From Methanoregula sp. (lineage in GTDB: Archaea > Halobacteriota > Methanomicrobia > Methanomicrobiales > Methanospirillaceae): a DNA stretch of 54,671 nucleotides. The DNA is taken from positions 1-54,671 of the forward strand of contig JALOBP010000009.1 in the NCBI GenBank assembly GCA_023228295.1. The letters are read 5' to 3'. Both the position numbers and the translations under genes were made by a program. The notes beneath the pieces were generated by a model that had not been told where the DNA came from, did no database searches, and saw only the letters and a program-made list of their open reading frames with translations. Shown here piece by piece: positions 14,278-23,013 of this stretch (positions within the stretch are counted from its first letter, which is position 1; every line of letters begins with the position of its first letter).

Positions 14278-14783
14278 TGGTCCGGAAGAAACCCGCCGCG
14301 AAGAAGAAGACGGCGCCGGCAAAAATCAGGAAGACCCGGGGCGCACCGACCAAGTACGACCCCGACATTCACCCGATAAAAGGGTGGACCCTGGCACAGA
14401 AAGGCTGCATCAACAAAGAGATCGCGGCCGGACTCAGAATTTCAACAGCCACGCTCGCCTCCTGGGTAAAAAAATTCCCGGAATTCCTGAGTGCCATTAA
14501 GGAGGGCAAGGAAGTCGCGGATGGAAAGGTCGCCAAGGCCCTGTATAAACGGGCGATCGGGTATAAGATTCCCGAGAAGAAAGTCACCCAGAACGCCGAC
14601 GGGAGTATCCGGAAAGAAGTCACCGAGAAAGAAATCAGCCCTGACGTCACCGCGATCAAGTTCTGGCTTACCAACCGGGACCCGGAGAACTGGAAGGACA
14701 AGGTCGACCACGAGATCGGTGGCAAGGACGGGAAACCCATCGCGGTCAAGGTCCTCCGCGGCGTTAGCATGGAGGACCTATGA
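14277..14783 (+). CDS. terS: terminase small subunit, 168 aa
   Basis: A Lys-rich N-terminus (MVRKKPAAKKKTAPAKI) is followed by a helix-turn-helix (CINKEIAAGLRISTATLASW) and a helical region with a 'DVTAIKFWLTNRDPENWKDK' stretch typical of phage small terminases. Small terminase binds the packaging site on viral DNA and feeds it to the large subunit. It starts with TGATG coupling and overlaps the large terminase by four bases, which fixes the assignment. Confidence 0.85.
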   Translation: MVRKKPAAKKKTAPAKIRKTRGAPTKYDPDIHPIKGWTLAQKGCINKEIAAGLRISTATLASWVKKFPEFLSAIKEGKEVADGKVAKALYKRAIGYKIPEKKVTQNADGSIRKEVTEKEISPDVTAIKFWLTNRDPENWKDKVDHEIGGKDGKPIAVKVLRGVSMEDL

Positions 14784-16345
14784 GCATGGCCGCCCCCGCC
14801 CCCTCATCCCCCTGGGTGATCGTCGAGCTCCCGGAAGGTGCAGCGCAGGGGTTCCAGCCATACGGCGGCGGTCTCGCGCTCTGGAAATACAAAGGCCCTG
14901 AAGTCATCATCAGCGGCCCGGCCGAGACTGGCAAGACCCGCACGGCCCTGGAAAAACTCGACACGCTCCTTTGGAAATACCCGGGATCGCAGGCAATCAT
15001 CGTCCGGAAAACCTACAAGAGCCTGAAGACTTCGGTGCTCCTGACCTACGAGCGCAAGGTCCTCGGGGCCTGGAACAAAGACGGCACCACCACGATCCGG
15101 GACGACGCGGGGCGGGTCATCAAGACGCTCAAGGGGGCATTCGACCAGAGCAAAACCCCGGTCGTGAAACTCGGAGGGGAGCACGTTGAGGGATACGTGT
15201 ACCCGAACGGCAGCCGCATCTTCCTCGGGGGCATGGACGTACCGCAGAAGGTCCTCTCGTCCGAATGGGATTTCGTCTATGTCAACCAGGCGGAAGAGCT
15301 CGACCTCAACGATTGGGAAATCATCAGCACCAGGACCACGGGCCGGGCGGGAAACTCTCCTTATGCCCAGATGATAGCGGACTGCAACCCGGACCGCCCC
15401 ACCCACTGGATCCTCTCCCGCCCCACGCTCAAGGTAATCGAGAGCCGGCATGAAGACAATCCGACGCTGTTCAACCAGGTAACCGGGGCCATCACCGAGC
15501 AGGGCAAGCGCACACTGGCGGTCCTTGATGCACTCACGGGCGTCAGGAAACTCCGGCTCCGACACGGCAAATGGGTAGCTGCGGAAGGTGTCGTGTACGA
15601 AGACTGGGACCGGTCCATCCACCTCATTGACCCGTTCCCGATTCCGGACACCTGGATCCGCATTCGGGCGATCGACTTCGGGTATACCAACCCGTTCGTC
15701 TGTCAATGGTTGGCGATCGACGGCGACGGCCGGATCTATCTCTATCGGGAGATCTACATGAGCCGGCTTCTGGTGGAGGACGCAGCGGCACAGATCAACA
15801 CGCTGTCATGCGCAGGACCGTCAAAGGTAGCCGTCACATGCCCCGTGTGTGGCACCCCCAACAAACCCGGGGTTGACCATTGCGAGAACTGCGGTCAACC
15901 GTGGATGGAAGATATCTACGCGACAATCGCCGACCACGACGCAGAAGACAGGGCAACCCTTGAGCGGCACGGGATCCCCACCGTTGCTGCGATGAAGGCA
16001 GTTTCCCCGGGTATCCAGGCAGTCCAGTCCCGGCTCCGGAAAGCCGGTGATGGCAAGCCCCGCCTCTTCGTCTTTCGTGGTGCCCTTGTCGATGTGGACC
16101 CGACCCTCCGCGAGGCCCACAAACCGGTATGCACCGAGGAAGAATGGGACTCGTATATCTGGAGACCGACGACGAGCGGCCCGAACAAGGAAGAACCGCT
16201 CAAGAAAGACGATCACGGGATGGACACGCTCCGTTATGCGGTCGCGTTCGTCGATGGCGTGACGGCCGGAGACGAGACAACAGAAGAGACTGTGACGGTG
16301 TTTGACGATGACGGAAGCGGGTATGGCGGGATCAGTCCCGTATGA
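14780..16345 (+). CDS. terL: terminase large subunit, 521 aa
   Basis: The ATPase domain has Walker A GPAETGKT (residues 46-53) and a Walker B/catalytic region DFVYVNQAEEL (164-174). The nuclease domain follows with AIDFGYTNPF (Asp 299) and ends with DDHGMDTLRYAVAF. Between them at about residues 354-380 sits an inserted zinc ribbon (CPVCGTPNKPGVDHCENCG), which is uncommon in large terminases. The enzyme cuts and pumps viral DNA into the prohead through the portal. The ATG overlaps the small-subunit stop. Confidence 0.93.
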   Translation: MSMAAPAPSSPWVIVELPEGAAQGFQPYGGGLALWKYKGPEVIISGPAETGKTRTALEKLDTLLWKYPGSQAIIVRKTYKSLKTSVLLTYERKVLGAWNKDGTTTIRDDAGRVIKTLKGAFDQSKTPVVKLGGEHVEGYVYPNGSRIFLGGMDVPQKVLSSEWDFVYVNQAEELDLNDWEIISTRTTGRAGNSPYAQMIADCNPDRPTHWILSRPTLKVIESRHEDNPTLFNQVTGAITEQGKRTLAVLDALTGVRKLRLRHGKWVAAEGVVYEDWDRSIHLIDPFPIPDTWIRIRAIDFGYTNPFVCQWLAIDGDGRIYLYREIYMSRLLVEDAAAQINTLSCAGPSKVAVTCPVCGTPNKPGVDHCENCGQPWMEDIYATIADHDAEDRATLERHGIPTVAAMKAVSPGIQAVQSRLRKAGDGKPRLFVFRGALVDVDPTLREAHKPVCTEEEWDSYIWRPTTSGPNKEEPLKKDDHGMDTLRYAVAFVDGVTAGDETTEETVTVFDDDGSGYGGISPV

Positions 16346-16406
16346 AATCCGGGCGAAATCTCCCGGCGAAATCACAAATCCGGGCAAGGATTGAAGGTAT
16401 TTGACC

Positions 16407-16622
16407 ATGACAGGACACTTTGAAAACGGAAGATGGATTGAGGATCCGGCCCCCGCGAAGGCAGGCGCCGGGCAGATAGATATGCACGTTAAGGTGCATG
16501 TGGACGACAGCGAACTGCGGGAACTCCGCGAGGTGCTTGATGGCATCCGGGACGTAATGAGCCCCCCCACAACATTCTGGGGGCGGGTCCGATGGCTCCT
16601 GTTCGGGGGTGAAATACGATGA
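16407..16622 (+). CDS. small viral protein, 71 aa
   Basis: The N-terminus (MTGHFENGRWIEDP) is followed by a charged strand-helix (MHVKVHVDDSELRELREVL) and a Trp/Arg-rich C-terminus (FWGRVRWLLFGG) that could touch membrane. It sits between large terminase and portal and overlaps the portal start by four bases. ATG 16407 is chosen over TTG 16401. Function unknown. Confidence 0.55.
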   Translation: MTGHFENGRWIEDPAPAKAGAGQIDMHVKVHVDDSELRELREVLDGIRDVMSPPTTFWGRVRWLLFGGEIR

Positions 16623-18475
16623 AACCCAACGTCGATGCACTCGTGAAGCAGGTCCAGAACCTGACCGAAGCGGTACAGATCAGCGAGCGCAACCAGGAAT
16701 ACCTCCAGGAGAATCTCACGGTCCTGGAACAGCAGCTGACCGAACAAGGGTGGGAACGCATCGGATCCGGATATTCCCGCGACTTCACCGAACGGGCCCG
16801 CGTCAACCTGTATGACTCCGCCCGGATCTACTGGCTGAAGAACCCCCTGATCCGGAGGGCCGAGCTCGTCCAGGCGCTCTACGTCTTCGCGCAGGGCATG
16901 ACCGTCAAGGGCGACCATGAGACTGTCGATGCCGTAGTCCAGAAGTTCATTGCCGACCGGCAGAACTACAACGCCTTCACCGGGCACCAGGCGTGGATGA
17001 CCAACGAAGCGGTCCTCACGCTGTCAGGCAATCTCTTCTTCATCCTGTTCACGAACGAGAGCACGGGCCGGGTCATCGTCCGGCAGATCCCCCTCTACGA
17101 GATCTCGGACATCATCACCGATCCGGAAGACAGCACGATGCCATGGTTTTACAAGAGAACCTACACCATCAACGAGTTCAACGCCCTGACCGGTATCGTC
17201 ACGCCAAAGTCCGCGATCGCCTACTATCCCGACTGGAGACACAACCCGAAAGACCGACCGGACACCATCGGAGGCAACCCGGTACACTGGGACGCCCCGG
17301 TCTACCACGTCAAGGTCAACTGCCTGCCGGACATGAAGTTCGGTGTCTCGGAAGTCTATAGCTGTCTCGATTGGGCGAAGGCATACAAGACGCACCTGGA
17401 GAACGGGAACAAGATCTGGCAGGCCCTCGCATCGTTCGCGTTCCGGATGACCACGAAAGGCGGGTCGAACGCAATCACAGCGGCAGCCTCGAAGATCAGG
17501 GGGCTCATCGGCAAACCAGACGGAACCACAACCACGCCCGACAAGCGGCCAGTGGCATCAACGTTCACCAGCGGGGAAAGCGTCAAGCTCGAACCGTTCA
17601 AGACATCCGGCATGACAATCAGCATGGAAGACGCCCGGGCCCATCGGCTCATGATCTGTTCGGGGTCTGGCATTCCCGACCACATCGAGAGCGGCGACCC
17701 GAGCACCGGCAACCTCGCCACGTCCACTACCATGGAGCGGCCGCTCGAACTCCAGTTCCTGAACCGTCAGCAGCTCTGGATCGATATCTGGCAGGACATC
17801 CTCGAATACGTCATCGATCAGGCTATCCGGGCACCGAAAGGGCCTCTGGAGGGCGAGGAAGAAATCGATGAGTATACTGATGAAGTCCGGTGGGTCCTCA
17901 ATGGAGAGGAGAACCCGGAGAATCCGGAAGACGGCACCGAACCAATACCCCGCACGATCACGATAGCATTCCCGCCGCTCCTGGAGCACGACCAGCTTCA
18001 GACCGTGCAGGCCATCATCGCAGGAGCAACCGCGGACGGCAAACCTCTGGCGGGCACCATGGACCTCAAAACACTCACGCAGTTGATCTTCAAAGCGCTG
18101 AAAGTCCCGAACGCAGACGAGAAGATTGACGAGCTGTTCCCGGAGGGGTCAGGACTGGTCATGCAAACCGCTTTCACCACGCAGCAGCAGGCCAACGCAG
18201 CAGCGCAGGCCCTTGCCCTGGCACAGCAGCCACGGGCGCCCCCGTATCCTCCCTCTGACGAGGAAGAGTGGGGGTCGGTCAAGGGTAGGAACGTTGACGT
18301 ACCTGCAGGAGGAGTCCAGGAGGCCTTTGGTGGCGTGAGAGGGATACCATTCGACATTGAGAACTCGCAGGCATATCGGGAGAGCTCGGCCGCTCTGATC
18401 GCAGCCCGCAGGAAGTTCACAGACGCGATCATGAAAGGCATCGAAGAGCATTACCCGGTCGAGGAGGGATCCTGA
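16619..18475 (+). CDS. portal protein, 618 aa
   Basis: Position after the large terminase and before the MuF-like gene identifies this as the portal, the dodecameric ring at the capsid vertex through which DNA enters. The protein starts with a coiled coil (residues 5-45), then a portal-like core with 'RRAELVQALYVFAQG', 'GNLFFILFTNESTGRVIVRQ' (stem/wing strands), 'DWAKAYKTHLENGNKIWQAL' (long helix) and GIPDHIESGDPSTGNLATS. The C-terminal 120 residues are Ala/Gln- and Pro-rich and look like a barrel or an extension. Confidence 0.88.
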   Translation: MKPNVDALVKQVQNLTEAVQISERNQEYLQENLTVLEQQLTEQGWERIGSGYSRDFTERARVNLYDSARIYWLKNPLIRRAELVQALYVFAQGMTVKGDHETVDAVVQKFIADRQNYNAFTGHQAWMTNEAVLTLSGNLFFILFTNESTGRVIVRQIPLYEISDIITDPEDSTMPWFYKRTYTINEFNALTGIVTPKSAIAYYPDWRHNPKDRPDTIGGNPVHWDAPVYHVKVNCLPDMKFGVSEVYSCLDWAKAYKTHLENGNKIWQALASFAFRMTTKGGSNAITAAASKIRGLIGKPDGTTTTPDKRPVASTFTSGESVKLEPFKTSGMTISMEDARAHRLMICSGSGIPDHIESGDPSTGNLATSTTMERPLELQFLNRQQLWIDIWQDILEYVIDQAIRAPKGPLEGEEEIDEYTDEVRWVLNGEENPENPEDGTEPIPRTITIAFPPLLEHDQLQTVQAIIAGATADGKPLAGTMDLKTLTQLIFKALKVPNADEKIDELFPEGSGLVMQTAFTTQQQANAAAQALALAQQPRAPPYPPSDEEEWGSVKGRNVDVPAGGVQEAFGGVRGIPFDIENSQAYRESSAALIAARRKFTDAIMKGIEEHYPVEEGS

Positions 18476-18476
18476 A

Positions 18477-19106
18477 GTGGTCCCCCCGCCCGAAACCCTG
18501 GAGCGCATCATCGCGACCGCAGCGGAGACACTCAAGCAAGATAGCATCTCGGCCCTCACCCGGAACGCAGTGGTCGCATCGGTCGAGGGGCAGGAGCATG
18601 GGGCCGCCACGCTCGGGATCTCGCTGAACTTCAACCTCGTCAATTCCTACGCGGTCCAAAAAGCCGTCGAGTATCGGGACCTGCTCGTGAGAAAGGGCGG
18701 GTCCATGATTGGCGGAGAGTTCAAGCCCTGGTTGAAAGACGCGATCGCAGCGGACCGCAAGGCTATCACGGACATCGTCACCGATGCCATCAAAAACGGC
18801 ACACCCCGCAGGGACGTCCGCAAGCAGCTCGAAACGGTGTTCACAGCACAGGAGCACAACAGCGGTCTTGTCGCATACCAGGAGACCCGCCGGCTCCTGA
18901 CCGACGGCTCGTTCGACCGGTGGGAAGGCGAGGGAATACAGGAAGGGACCTGGATCCATCTGGACCCGCAGATCAACCCCCGGCCGGAGCACCAGGCCCG
19001 CCACGGCAGGAGGTATGCACTGACCGACCCGATCTGGAACGACCTCGACGAATACAACTGTCACTGTTCATGCGAGCCGGTGATCCCGGCAGCAGGGAGC
19101 GCATAA
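18477..19106 (+). CDS. MuF-like minor head protein, 209 aa
   Basis: The protein begins with GTG two bases after the portal stop, with GAGGAGGG just upstream. The C-terminal part has the Mu gpF-like signature: a Trp-His-LDP element (TWIHLDPQINPRPEHQARHG), then DPIWNDLDEYNCHCSCEPV with the final Cys/His group. MuF-type proteins are injected or structural head proteins encoded directly after the portal. The N-terminal half is helical. Its shortness means that it is the minimal MuF domain without a toxin tail. Confidence 0.78.
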   Translation: MVPPPETLERIIATAAETLKQDSISALTRNAVVASVEGQEHGAATLGISLNFNLVNSYAVQKAVEYRDLLVRKGGSMIGGEFKPWLKDAIAADRKAITDIVTDAIKNGTPRRDVRKQLETVFTAQEHNSGLVAYQETRRLLTDGSFDRWEGEGIQEGTWIHLDPQINPRPEHQARHGRRYALTDPIWNDLDEYNCHCSCEPVIPAAGSA

Positions 19107-19357
19107 TGGCAAAAGGCAACCCGACCGGCAATAAGGCAAGCCTCCCCTATCCTGCATTAAGCGAGGAGGAACAGATCCTGATCCTCCGGCTCGCCCGGTA
19201 CCGTGAATCATTCTCACACGAGGATATCGCCAGAACCCTGAACGATGTCTTCAAAGAGCACAACCATGGGTGCCGGACCAGGGACGGCGTCAAGAAGTTC
19301 ATCGCAAAAAAGGAGAAGGAGGTGCAGAGTGGGCCCGTGCAAGCCAAAGCCGCGTAA
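19106..19357 (+). CDS. small helix-turn-helix-like protein, 83 aa
   Basis: Starts with a TAATG overlap. The central 50 residues (SEEEQILILRLARYRESFSH then EDIARTLNDVFKE) resemble a Myb/SANT or homeodomain-like three-helix unit, with a Lys-rich end (KKFIAKKEKEV). It is the last gene before a T-tract terminator. It could regulate packaging or late transcription; the family is not certain. Confidence 0.55.
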   Translation: MAKGNPTGNKASLPYPALSEEEQILILRLARYRESFSHEDIARTLNDVFKEHNHGCRTRDGVKKFIAKKEKEVQSGPVQAKAA

Positions 19358-19366
19358 GTAACCCCC

Positions 19367-19374
19367 TTTTTTTT
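19367..19374 (+). terminator. T8 terminator after the terminase-portal block
   Basis: CCCCC followed by eight T residues lies nine bases after the stop at 19357. Oligo-T is the usual archaeal intrinsic terminator. It separates the packaging block from the prohead block, which has its own promoter. Confidence 0.55.
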
Positions 19375-19375
19375 A

Positions 19376-19519
19376 TCATTGCTTTTTCCGCAGGTCCTGC
19401 AGCTCGTCCAGGAGCCGGTTAAGGAGGCTATCATCACTCTCGCGACCCTTCCGCTCTTCATCGTATCGGGCCTTCGTGCCAGGGAACACTCGCATGCTGG
19501 ACGGTTTATCGGTACTCAT
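19376..19519 (-). CDS. small acidic/basic minus-strand protein, 47 aa
   Basis: ATG at 19519 to TGA at 19378-19376. The product begins MSTDKPSSMRVFPGTKARYD and ends in a charged helix (SLLNRLLDELQDLRKKQ) with heptad character. It is nine bases downstream of the 50-residue gene on the same strand, so the two form a mini-operon opposed to the surrounding head genes. Both are more AT-rich than their neighbours. Function unknown; regulator or anti-defence peptide are possibilities. Confidence 0.6.
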   Translation of the reverse strand: MSTDKPSSMRVFPGTKARYDEERKGRESDDSLLNRLLDELQDLRKKQ

Positions 19520-19528
19520 AAATTTATT

Positions 19529-19681
19529 TTAAATTTTGATAATATAAGGAACTACGCGCTCCCCATCACCGGCCATGTGCCGGGCGGATTCCTCAAGAGT
19601 GTAGATATCATCACGGATTTCACCGTCGCTGATAATCAGCCAGACCTTCTTCTCCATGCTCATATATTCAGTATACGGCAT
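19529..19681 (-). CDS. small minus-strand protein, 50 aa
   Basis: ATG at 19681 to TAA at 19531-19529. The product (MPYTEYMSMEKKVWLIISDG, then EIRDDIYTLEESARHM) reads as a strand followed by a helix, and coding character is good. It begins the two-gene minus-strand unit inside the head region. ATG 19663 or 19657 are alternative starts. Function unknown. Confidence 0.6.
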   Translation of the reverse strand: MPYTEYMSMEKKVWLIISDGEIRDDIYTLEESARHMAGDGERVVPYIIKI

Positions 19682-19725
19682 ATATGAAAGTGCTGGAATT
19701 CCGGGCCCTGTTTTTATCGAGCCCC

Positions 19726-19730
19726 TATAA
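19726..19730 (+). promoter_or_regulatory. TATA-like box for the prohead operon
   Basis: CCCCTATAAGG places TATAA 24-28 bases before the ATG at 19754. This fits a leaderless archaeal transcript and, with the T8 terminator at 19367, makes the prohead operon an independent unit. Confidence 0.45.
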
Positions 19731-19753
19731 GGAACTCAGTTACAAATATAGTA

Positions 19754-21019
19754 ATGCCACAAGATCCGGGCCAGAATTCCACTATTCTCAACAGCAGCCG
19801 CCCGGCTCCGGCATTCGCTCACGACCGGCCGAACGACCACGTGATCAACGTATCCGAGTCCGACAAAGGACAGGAGTCTGGCAATGTGACAGATTTTGAA
19901 ACATTTGTTGAAGCGGCTACCGAAGGACAGCAGCCGAACTTCATTGACAAGAACGGCAATGCCCTGGTTAAAATCATCAAGCCGGGGTGGGGATCAAGCG
20001 GGTATTACAAGGAAGCCGCCCTTGAGCGTGACGGTCCGAAGGTCTACGCCTACGGCACCCACATGCACATGGATCACCCCACCGCCATTGATGAAAAGGC
20101 CCGCCCCGAACGGAGTCTGACCACGCTTGCCAGTGTCATCACGAACCCGGGGAAATACCTCAAGAACGGCCCGAAAGGGGAAGGCGTGTATGCAGAAGTG
20201 CATGTCTTCAAGCCGTACCGCGAGGCCCTGAACGAGATGGCACCGTTTATCGGGCTCTCCCATCGTGCAATCGGGCAGGGGAAGACCGGAACCATCGAAG
20301 GTCGAACAGGAAAAATTATCGAATCGCTCCAGAAGTGCCTGTCGGTCGACTGGGTCACGCTCCCCGGCGCAGGGGGTAGCGTTGTGCAGATGATCGAGGC
20401 ATGGAGAATCGAACACGAACCGCCCGCAGACCACGAAACGATCATCGAAAACCAAGAGGAAATCATGGGAAACGACAAGGAAACCGTAATCACGGTAGAA
20501 TCGCTCCGCAAGACCAACCCCGGGCTCTTCACCGAGCTCAAGGAATCTGTCCTGCAGGAGATCCAGGCATCCGAGGCCCACAAGCAGAAAGAGGCCGATG
20601 CCGCGAAGGTCCTGAAAGAGAACCAGGACATGAAGGTTGAACTCGACCGGCTCCGAGAGGCCCAGGTCATCCAGGAGTCTGGCAAGATAGTGATTAAGGC
20701 CTTGGAGAAGTCCACGCTGCCGGAGATCACCAAGACCCGGCTCATCGAGACCGTCCCCCGGCTTGCCCGGATGAAAGACGGCAAGCTCGATGAAGCCGCA
20801 TTCACCGCAGCCGTCACCGAGGCCATCAAGACCGAGACCGACTACGTGGCAAAGCTCACCGAGTCCGGCAAGGTCAAGGGTATGGGCGGAGGGAATGGCG
20901 GATCCGGAAACGGTGGTGCCTCAAAGCTCAAGGAATCGTTCATCAAGGCATTCCGCGGCCAGGGCAAATCCCAGAAGGACGCCGAGATGATGGCAGAAAT
21001 TGCCGTCAACGGGAGGTAA
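19754..21019 (+). CDS. prohead protease-scaffold fusion, 421 aa
   Basis: Residues 45-220 look like a head maturation protease: GYYKEAALERDGPKVYAYGT then HMHMDHPTAIDEKARPERSL, 'YAEVHVFKPYREALNEMAPFIGLSHRA'-type strands, and a late SVDWVTLPGAGGSVV. Residues 235-375 are a charged coiled-coil scaffold (SEAHKQKEADAAKVLKENQD). A Gly/Asn linker and a short basic helix close the protein. Protease and scaffold in one frame is known in HK97-like heads. ATG 20465, in frame and preceded by GAGGAAATC, may give a separate scaffold. Confidence 0.8.
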   Translation: MPQDPGQNSTILNSSRPAPAFAHDRPNDHVINVSESDKGQESGNVTDFETFVEAATEGQQPNFIDKNGNALVKIIKPGWGSSGYYKEAALERDGPKVYAYGTHMHMDHPTAIDEKARPERSLTTLASVITNPGKYLKNGPKGEGVYAEVHVFKPYREALNEMAPFIGLSHRAIGQGKTGTIEGRTGKIIESLQKCLSVDWVTLPGAGGSVVQMIEAWRIEHEPPADHETIIENQEEIMGNDKETVITVESLRKTNPGLFTELKESVLQEIQASEAHKQKEADAAKVLKENQDMKVELDRLREAQVIQESGKIVIKALEKSTLPEITKTRLIETVPRLARMKDGKLDEAAFTAAVTEAIKTETDYVAKLTESGKVKGMGGGNGGSGNGGASKLKESFIKAFRGQGKSQKDAEMMAEIAVNGR

Positions 21020-21025
21020 AGGATC

Positions 21026-21823
21026 ATGGCAACACAGTATCCAGCAACCGGCCGGGTGGCCGGAGAAGAGGGATCGATCAGTGATCAGGGTCGCTATGTG
21101 ACCTTTGTTGAGAGCGATCTCGTGCATCCAACCCACACGGACGGACTCGCGGACAAGGGAGACCCGGTCAACATCGGGAACATTGTCGGAGTGGTTGACT
21201 CAGCAAGTCCGACCGCAGCAACCGATCTCGTCACAGTAGACACCGAAGGTATCTGGTATCTCAATGTCGTCGCATCCGATGACGCGGGCACCAGCGCAGT
21301 GGTCCTTGGCGATCAGCTCTTCATCGCCTCTGGAATCATCAGCAAGAAAGCCGGTGGCATCCCGTTCGGCAAGGCGATGGGGGCACTCACCGGATCCGGA
21401 ACCGCGGCGCTCTGTGCCGTAAAGGTCCACCAGGAAGACCCCGTCACTTCACTCAGTGGCCGCAAGTTCACGGTCTCGATGCCATTCGCCGCAGCAGACG
21501 TCACTGCGGGCAAAGGATTCTTCATCGCACCTGCGGCCTGCAGGGTCGTATCAGCCTATGAGGCACACGGAACCGTTGCAGGGCAGGCCGGCACGCTCCA
21601 GATCGAGAAGTGCAATACCGGCGAGGCAAAGACTGCCGGCGATGTGGTCCTTGCATCCGCATTTGATCTCACATCTACTATCAACACCCCTGTCTCGACG
21701 GCAGCTGTCGCAGATGGCAAAGAACTGCTTGTAGCAGGGGACCAGCTTCGGCTCAACCTCGCAAGCGGTGCCGCAACGAGCCTGGCAGACGCGGTCATCA
21801 CCGTACTGATGCAGTGGCTCTGA
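21026..21823 (+). CDS. capsid decoration protein, DUF2190-like, 265 aa
   Basis: The first 135 residues are a beta-barrel with a Gly/Val/Asp-rich pattern (GDPVNIGNIVGVVDSASPTA; VVLGDQLFIASGIISKKAGG) typical of DUF2190 capsid-stabilising proteins. The last 125 residues form a second beta domain (FTVSMPFAAADVTAGKGFFI) as in added decoration domains. It lies between scaffold and major capsid protein, where lambda gpD-type proteins are encoded. Surface knobs on the capsid are the likely role. Confidence 0.75.
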   Translation: MATQYPATGRVAGEEGSISDQGRYVTFVESDLVHPTHTDGLADKGDPVNIGNIVGVVDSASPTAATDLVTVDTEGIWYLNVVASDDAGTSAVVLGDQLFIASGIISKKAGGIPFGKAMGALTGSGTAALCAVKVHQEDPVTSLSGRKFTVSMPFAAADVTAGKGFFIAPAACRVVSAYEAHGTVAGQAGTLQIEKCNTGEAKTAGDVVLASAFDLTSTINTPVSTAAVADGKELLVAGDQLRLNLASGAATSLADAVITVLMQWL

Positions 21824-21833
21824 GGAGGACAAC

Positions 21834-22985
21834 ATGGCAGAATTTATGGAAATGATGAAGGAAGGATGGGAGGGTTTCTCATCCGTCCGTGAGGCAGGCA
21901 TTGACGAGTCCGCAATCTCGGAAGCGCTCGACCTGCTCACCAACGCGAACCGCATGCCGGCCCACCGGCACGAATACCTGGTCAAGGAAGCAATCGCAAC
22001 GACTGACTTCCCGACCCTGCTCGGCAACATCATCGATCGCCAGCTGATCGCCAACTACAAGCTCCCGAGCACCATCACCGAGTGGCGGCAGTACATCAAG
22101 GTCGCACCCGGCGGGGTTCCCGACTTCAACGATGTCGAACGCAACCGCGTCGATGGCGTGGACCAGCGCCTTCTCCCGGTATCGGACGGTGTATTCCAGC
22201 CGGCGAAACCGAGCACCACCCAGTACAAATATCACCTGAACACCTACGGGCGGGTCTTTGAGATCACCCGGAAGGCACTGATCAACGACGCCATGGGAGC
22301 CTTCGCGGACATCCCCACCCGGTTCGCCCGTGCAGCTCTCCGGACCGAGGCATACTTCGCCACCAACCTGTTCTGCACTGCATCCGGCCCGAGGTCCACG
22401 TTCTTCGGCGCATCCATCGTGGATGCCGGCCAGACCATCACCAACCTGGGAGCACTCCCGCTGACCATCGGCAACCTTGAGACCACGCTCACCCTGATGA
22501 GCCAGCAGGTTGACCCCCAGGGCGAGGCAATCGAGATCGAAGGCACCCACCTGGTTGTCCCTCCCGCGCTCTACCTGACGGCAAAGTCCATCCTGACCTC
22601 AACGTCGAAATTCTACGTTGATGTCCAGGGCGGCGCCGGCGCGTCGATCGTGGCCTACCCGACCGCCAACGTCATCAGCGATCTCCCGATCGTGCTGCAC
22701 AAGAACCCGACCCTGAAAACCATCGACGTCGGCGGCAAGGTTGACACCACCTGGTATCTCCTCGCAGACCCGGCAGAAGGTGCGGCAATGGAAGTCGGAT
22801 TCCTCCGCGGCCAGGAATCCCCTGAGATCTGCATAAAGGCATCCGACAAGGCATCCACCAGCGGAGGCGTCATGTCTCCGTTCTCCGGGGACTTCGCGTC
22901 CGACAAGATCGCCTACCGCGTCCGCCACGACATGGGCGGCGCCACCATGGACCCGCGGCTTGCATACGCGCAGACAGGGTCGTAA
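21834..22985 (+). CDS. major capsid protein, HK97 fold, 383 aa
   Basis: Place in the operon and size fit the major head subunit. Visible elements are an N-terminal helical arm, a strand-rich E-loop region (YKYHLNTYGRVFEITRKALI), the spine helix region (ADIPTRFARAALRTEAYFAT) and the A-domain (IEGTHLVVPPALYLTAKSIL; SDLPIVLHKNPTLKT). The C-terminus (KIAYRVRHDMGGATMDPRLA) is typical of Mu-type major capsid proteins. It has GAGGAGG right before the ATG, as expected for the most abundant viral protein. Confidence 0.88.
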   Translation: MAEFMEMMKEGWEGFSSVREAGIDESAISEALDLLTNANRMPAHRHEYLVKEAIATTDFPTLLGNIIDRQLIANYKLPSTITEWRQYIKVAPGGVPDFNDVERNRVDGVDQRLLPVSDGVFQPAKPSTTQYKYHLNTYGRVFEITRKALINDAMGAFADIPTRFARAALRTEAYFATNLFCTASGPRSTFFGASIVDAGQTITNLGALPLTIGNLETTLTLMSQQVDPQGEAIEIEGTHLVVPPALYLTAKSILTSTSKFYVDVQGGAGASIVAYPTANVISDLPIVLHKNPTLKTIDVGGKVDTTWYLLADPAEGAAMEVGFLRGQESPEICIKASDKASTSGGVMSPFSGDFASDKIAYRVRHDMGGATMDPRLAYAQTGS

Positions 22986-23013
22986 TCTCATCTCTTTTTG
23001 ACGGAGGGATGAG

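Noticed and set aside
12796..14322. Long minus-strand open frame (508 codons)
   Set aside because: It is the antisense of the ParB-methyltransferase and its neighbour; composition is His/Val/Asp-rich as expected from a GC-rich complementary frame, and the plus strand has clear motifs.
14804..15706. Minus-strand open frame of 300 codons
   Set aside because: Antisense of the large terminase ATPase region, which has intact Walker motifs.
15821..16987. Minus-strand open frame of 388 codons
   Set aside because: Antisense of large terminase and portal, with no family pattern and no start context.
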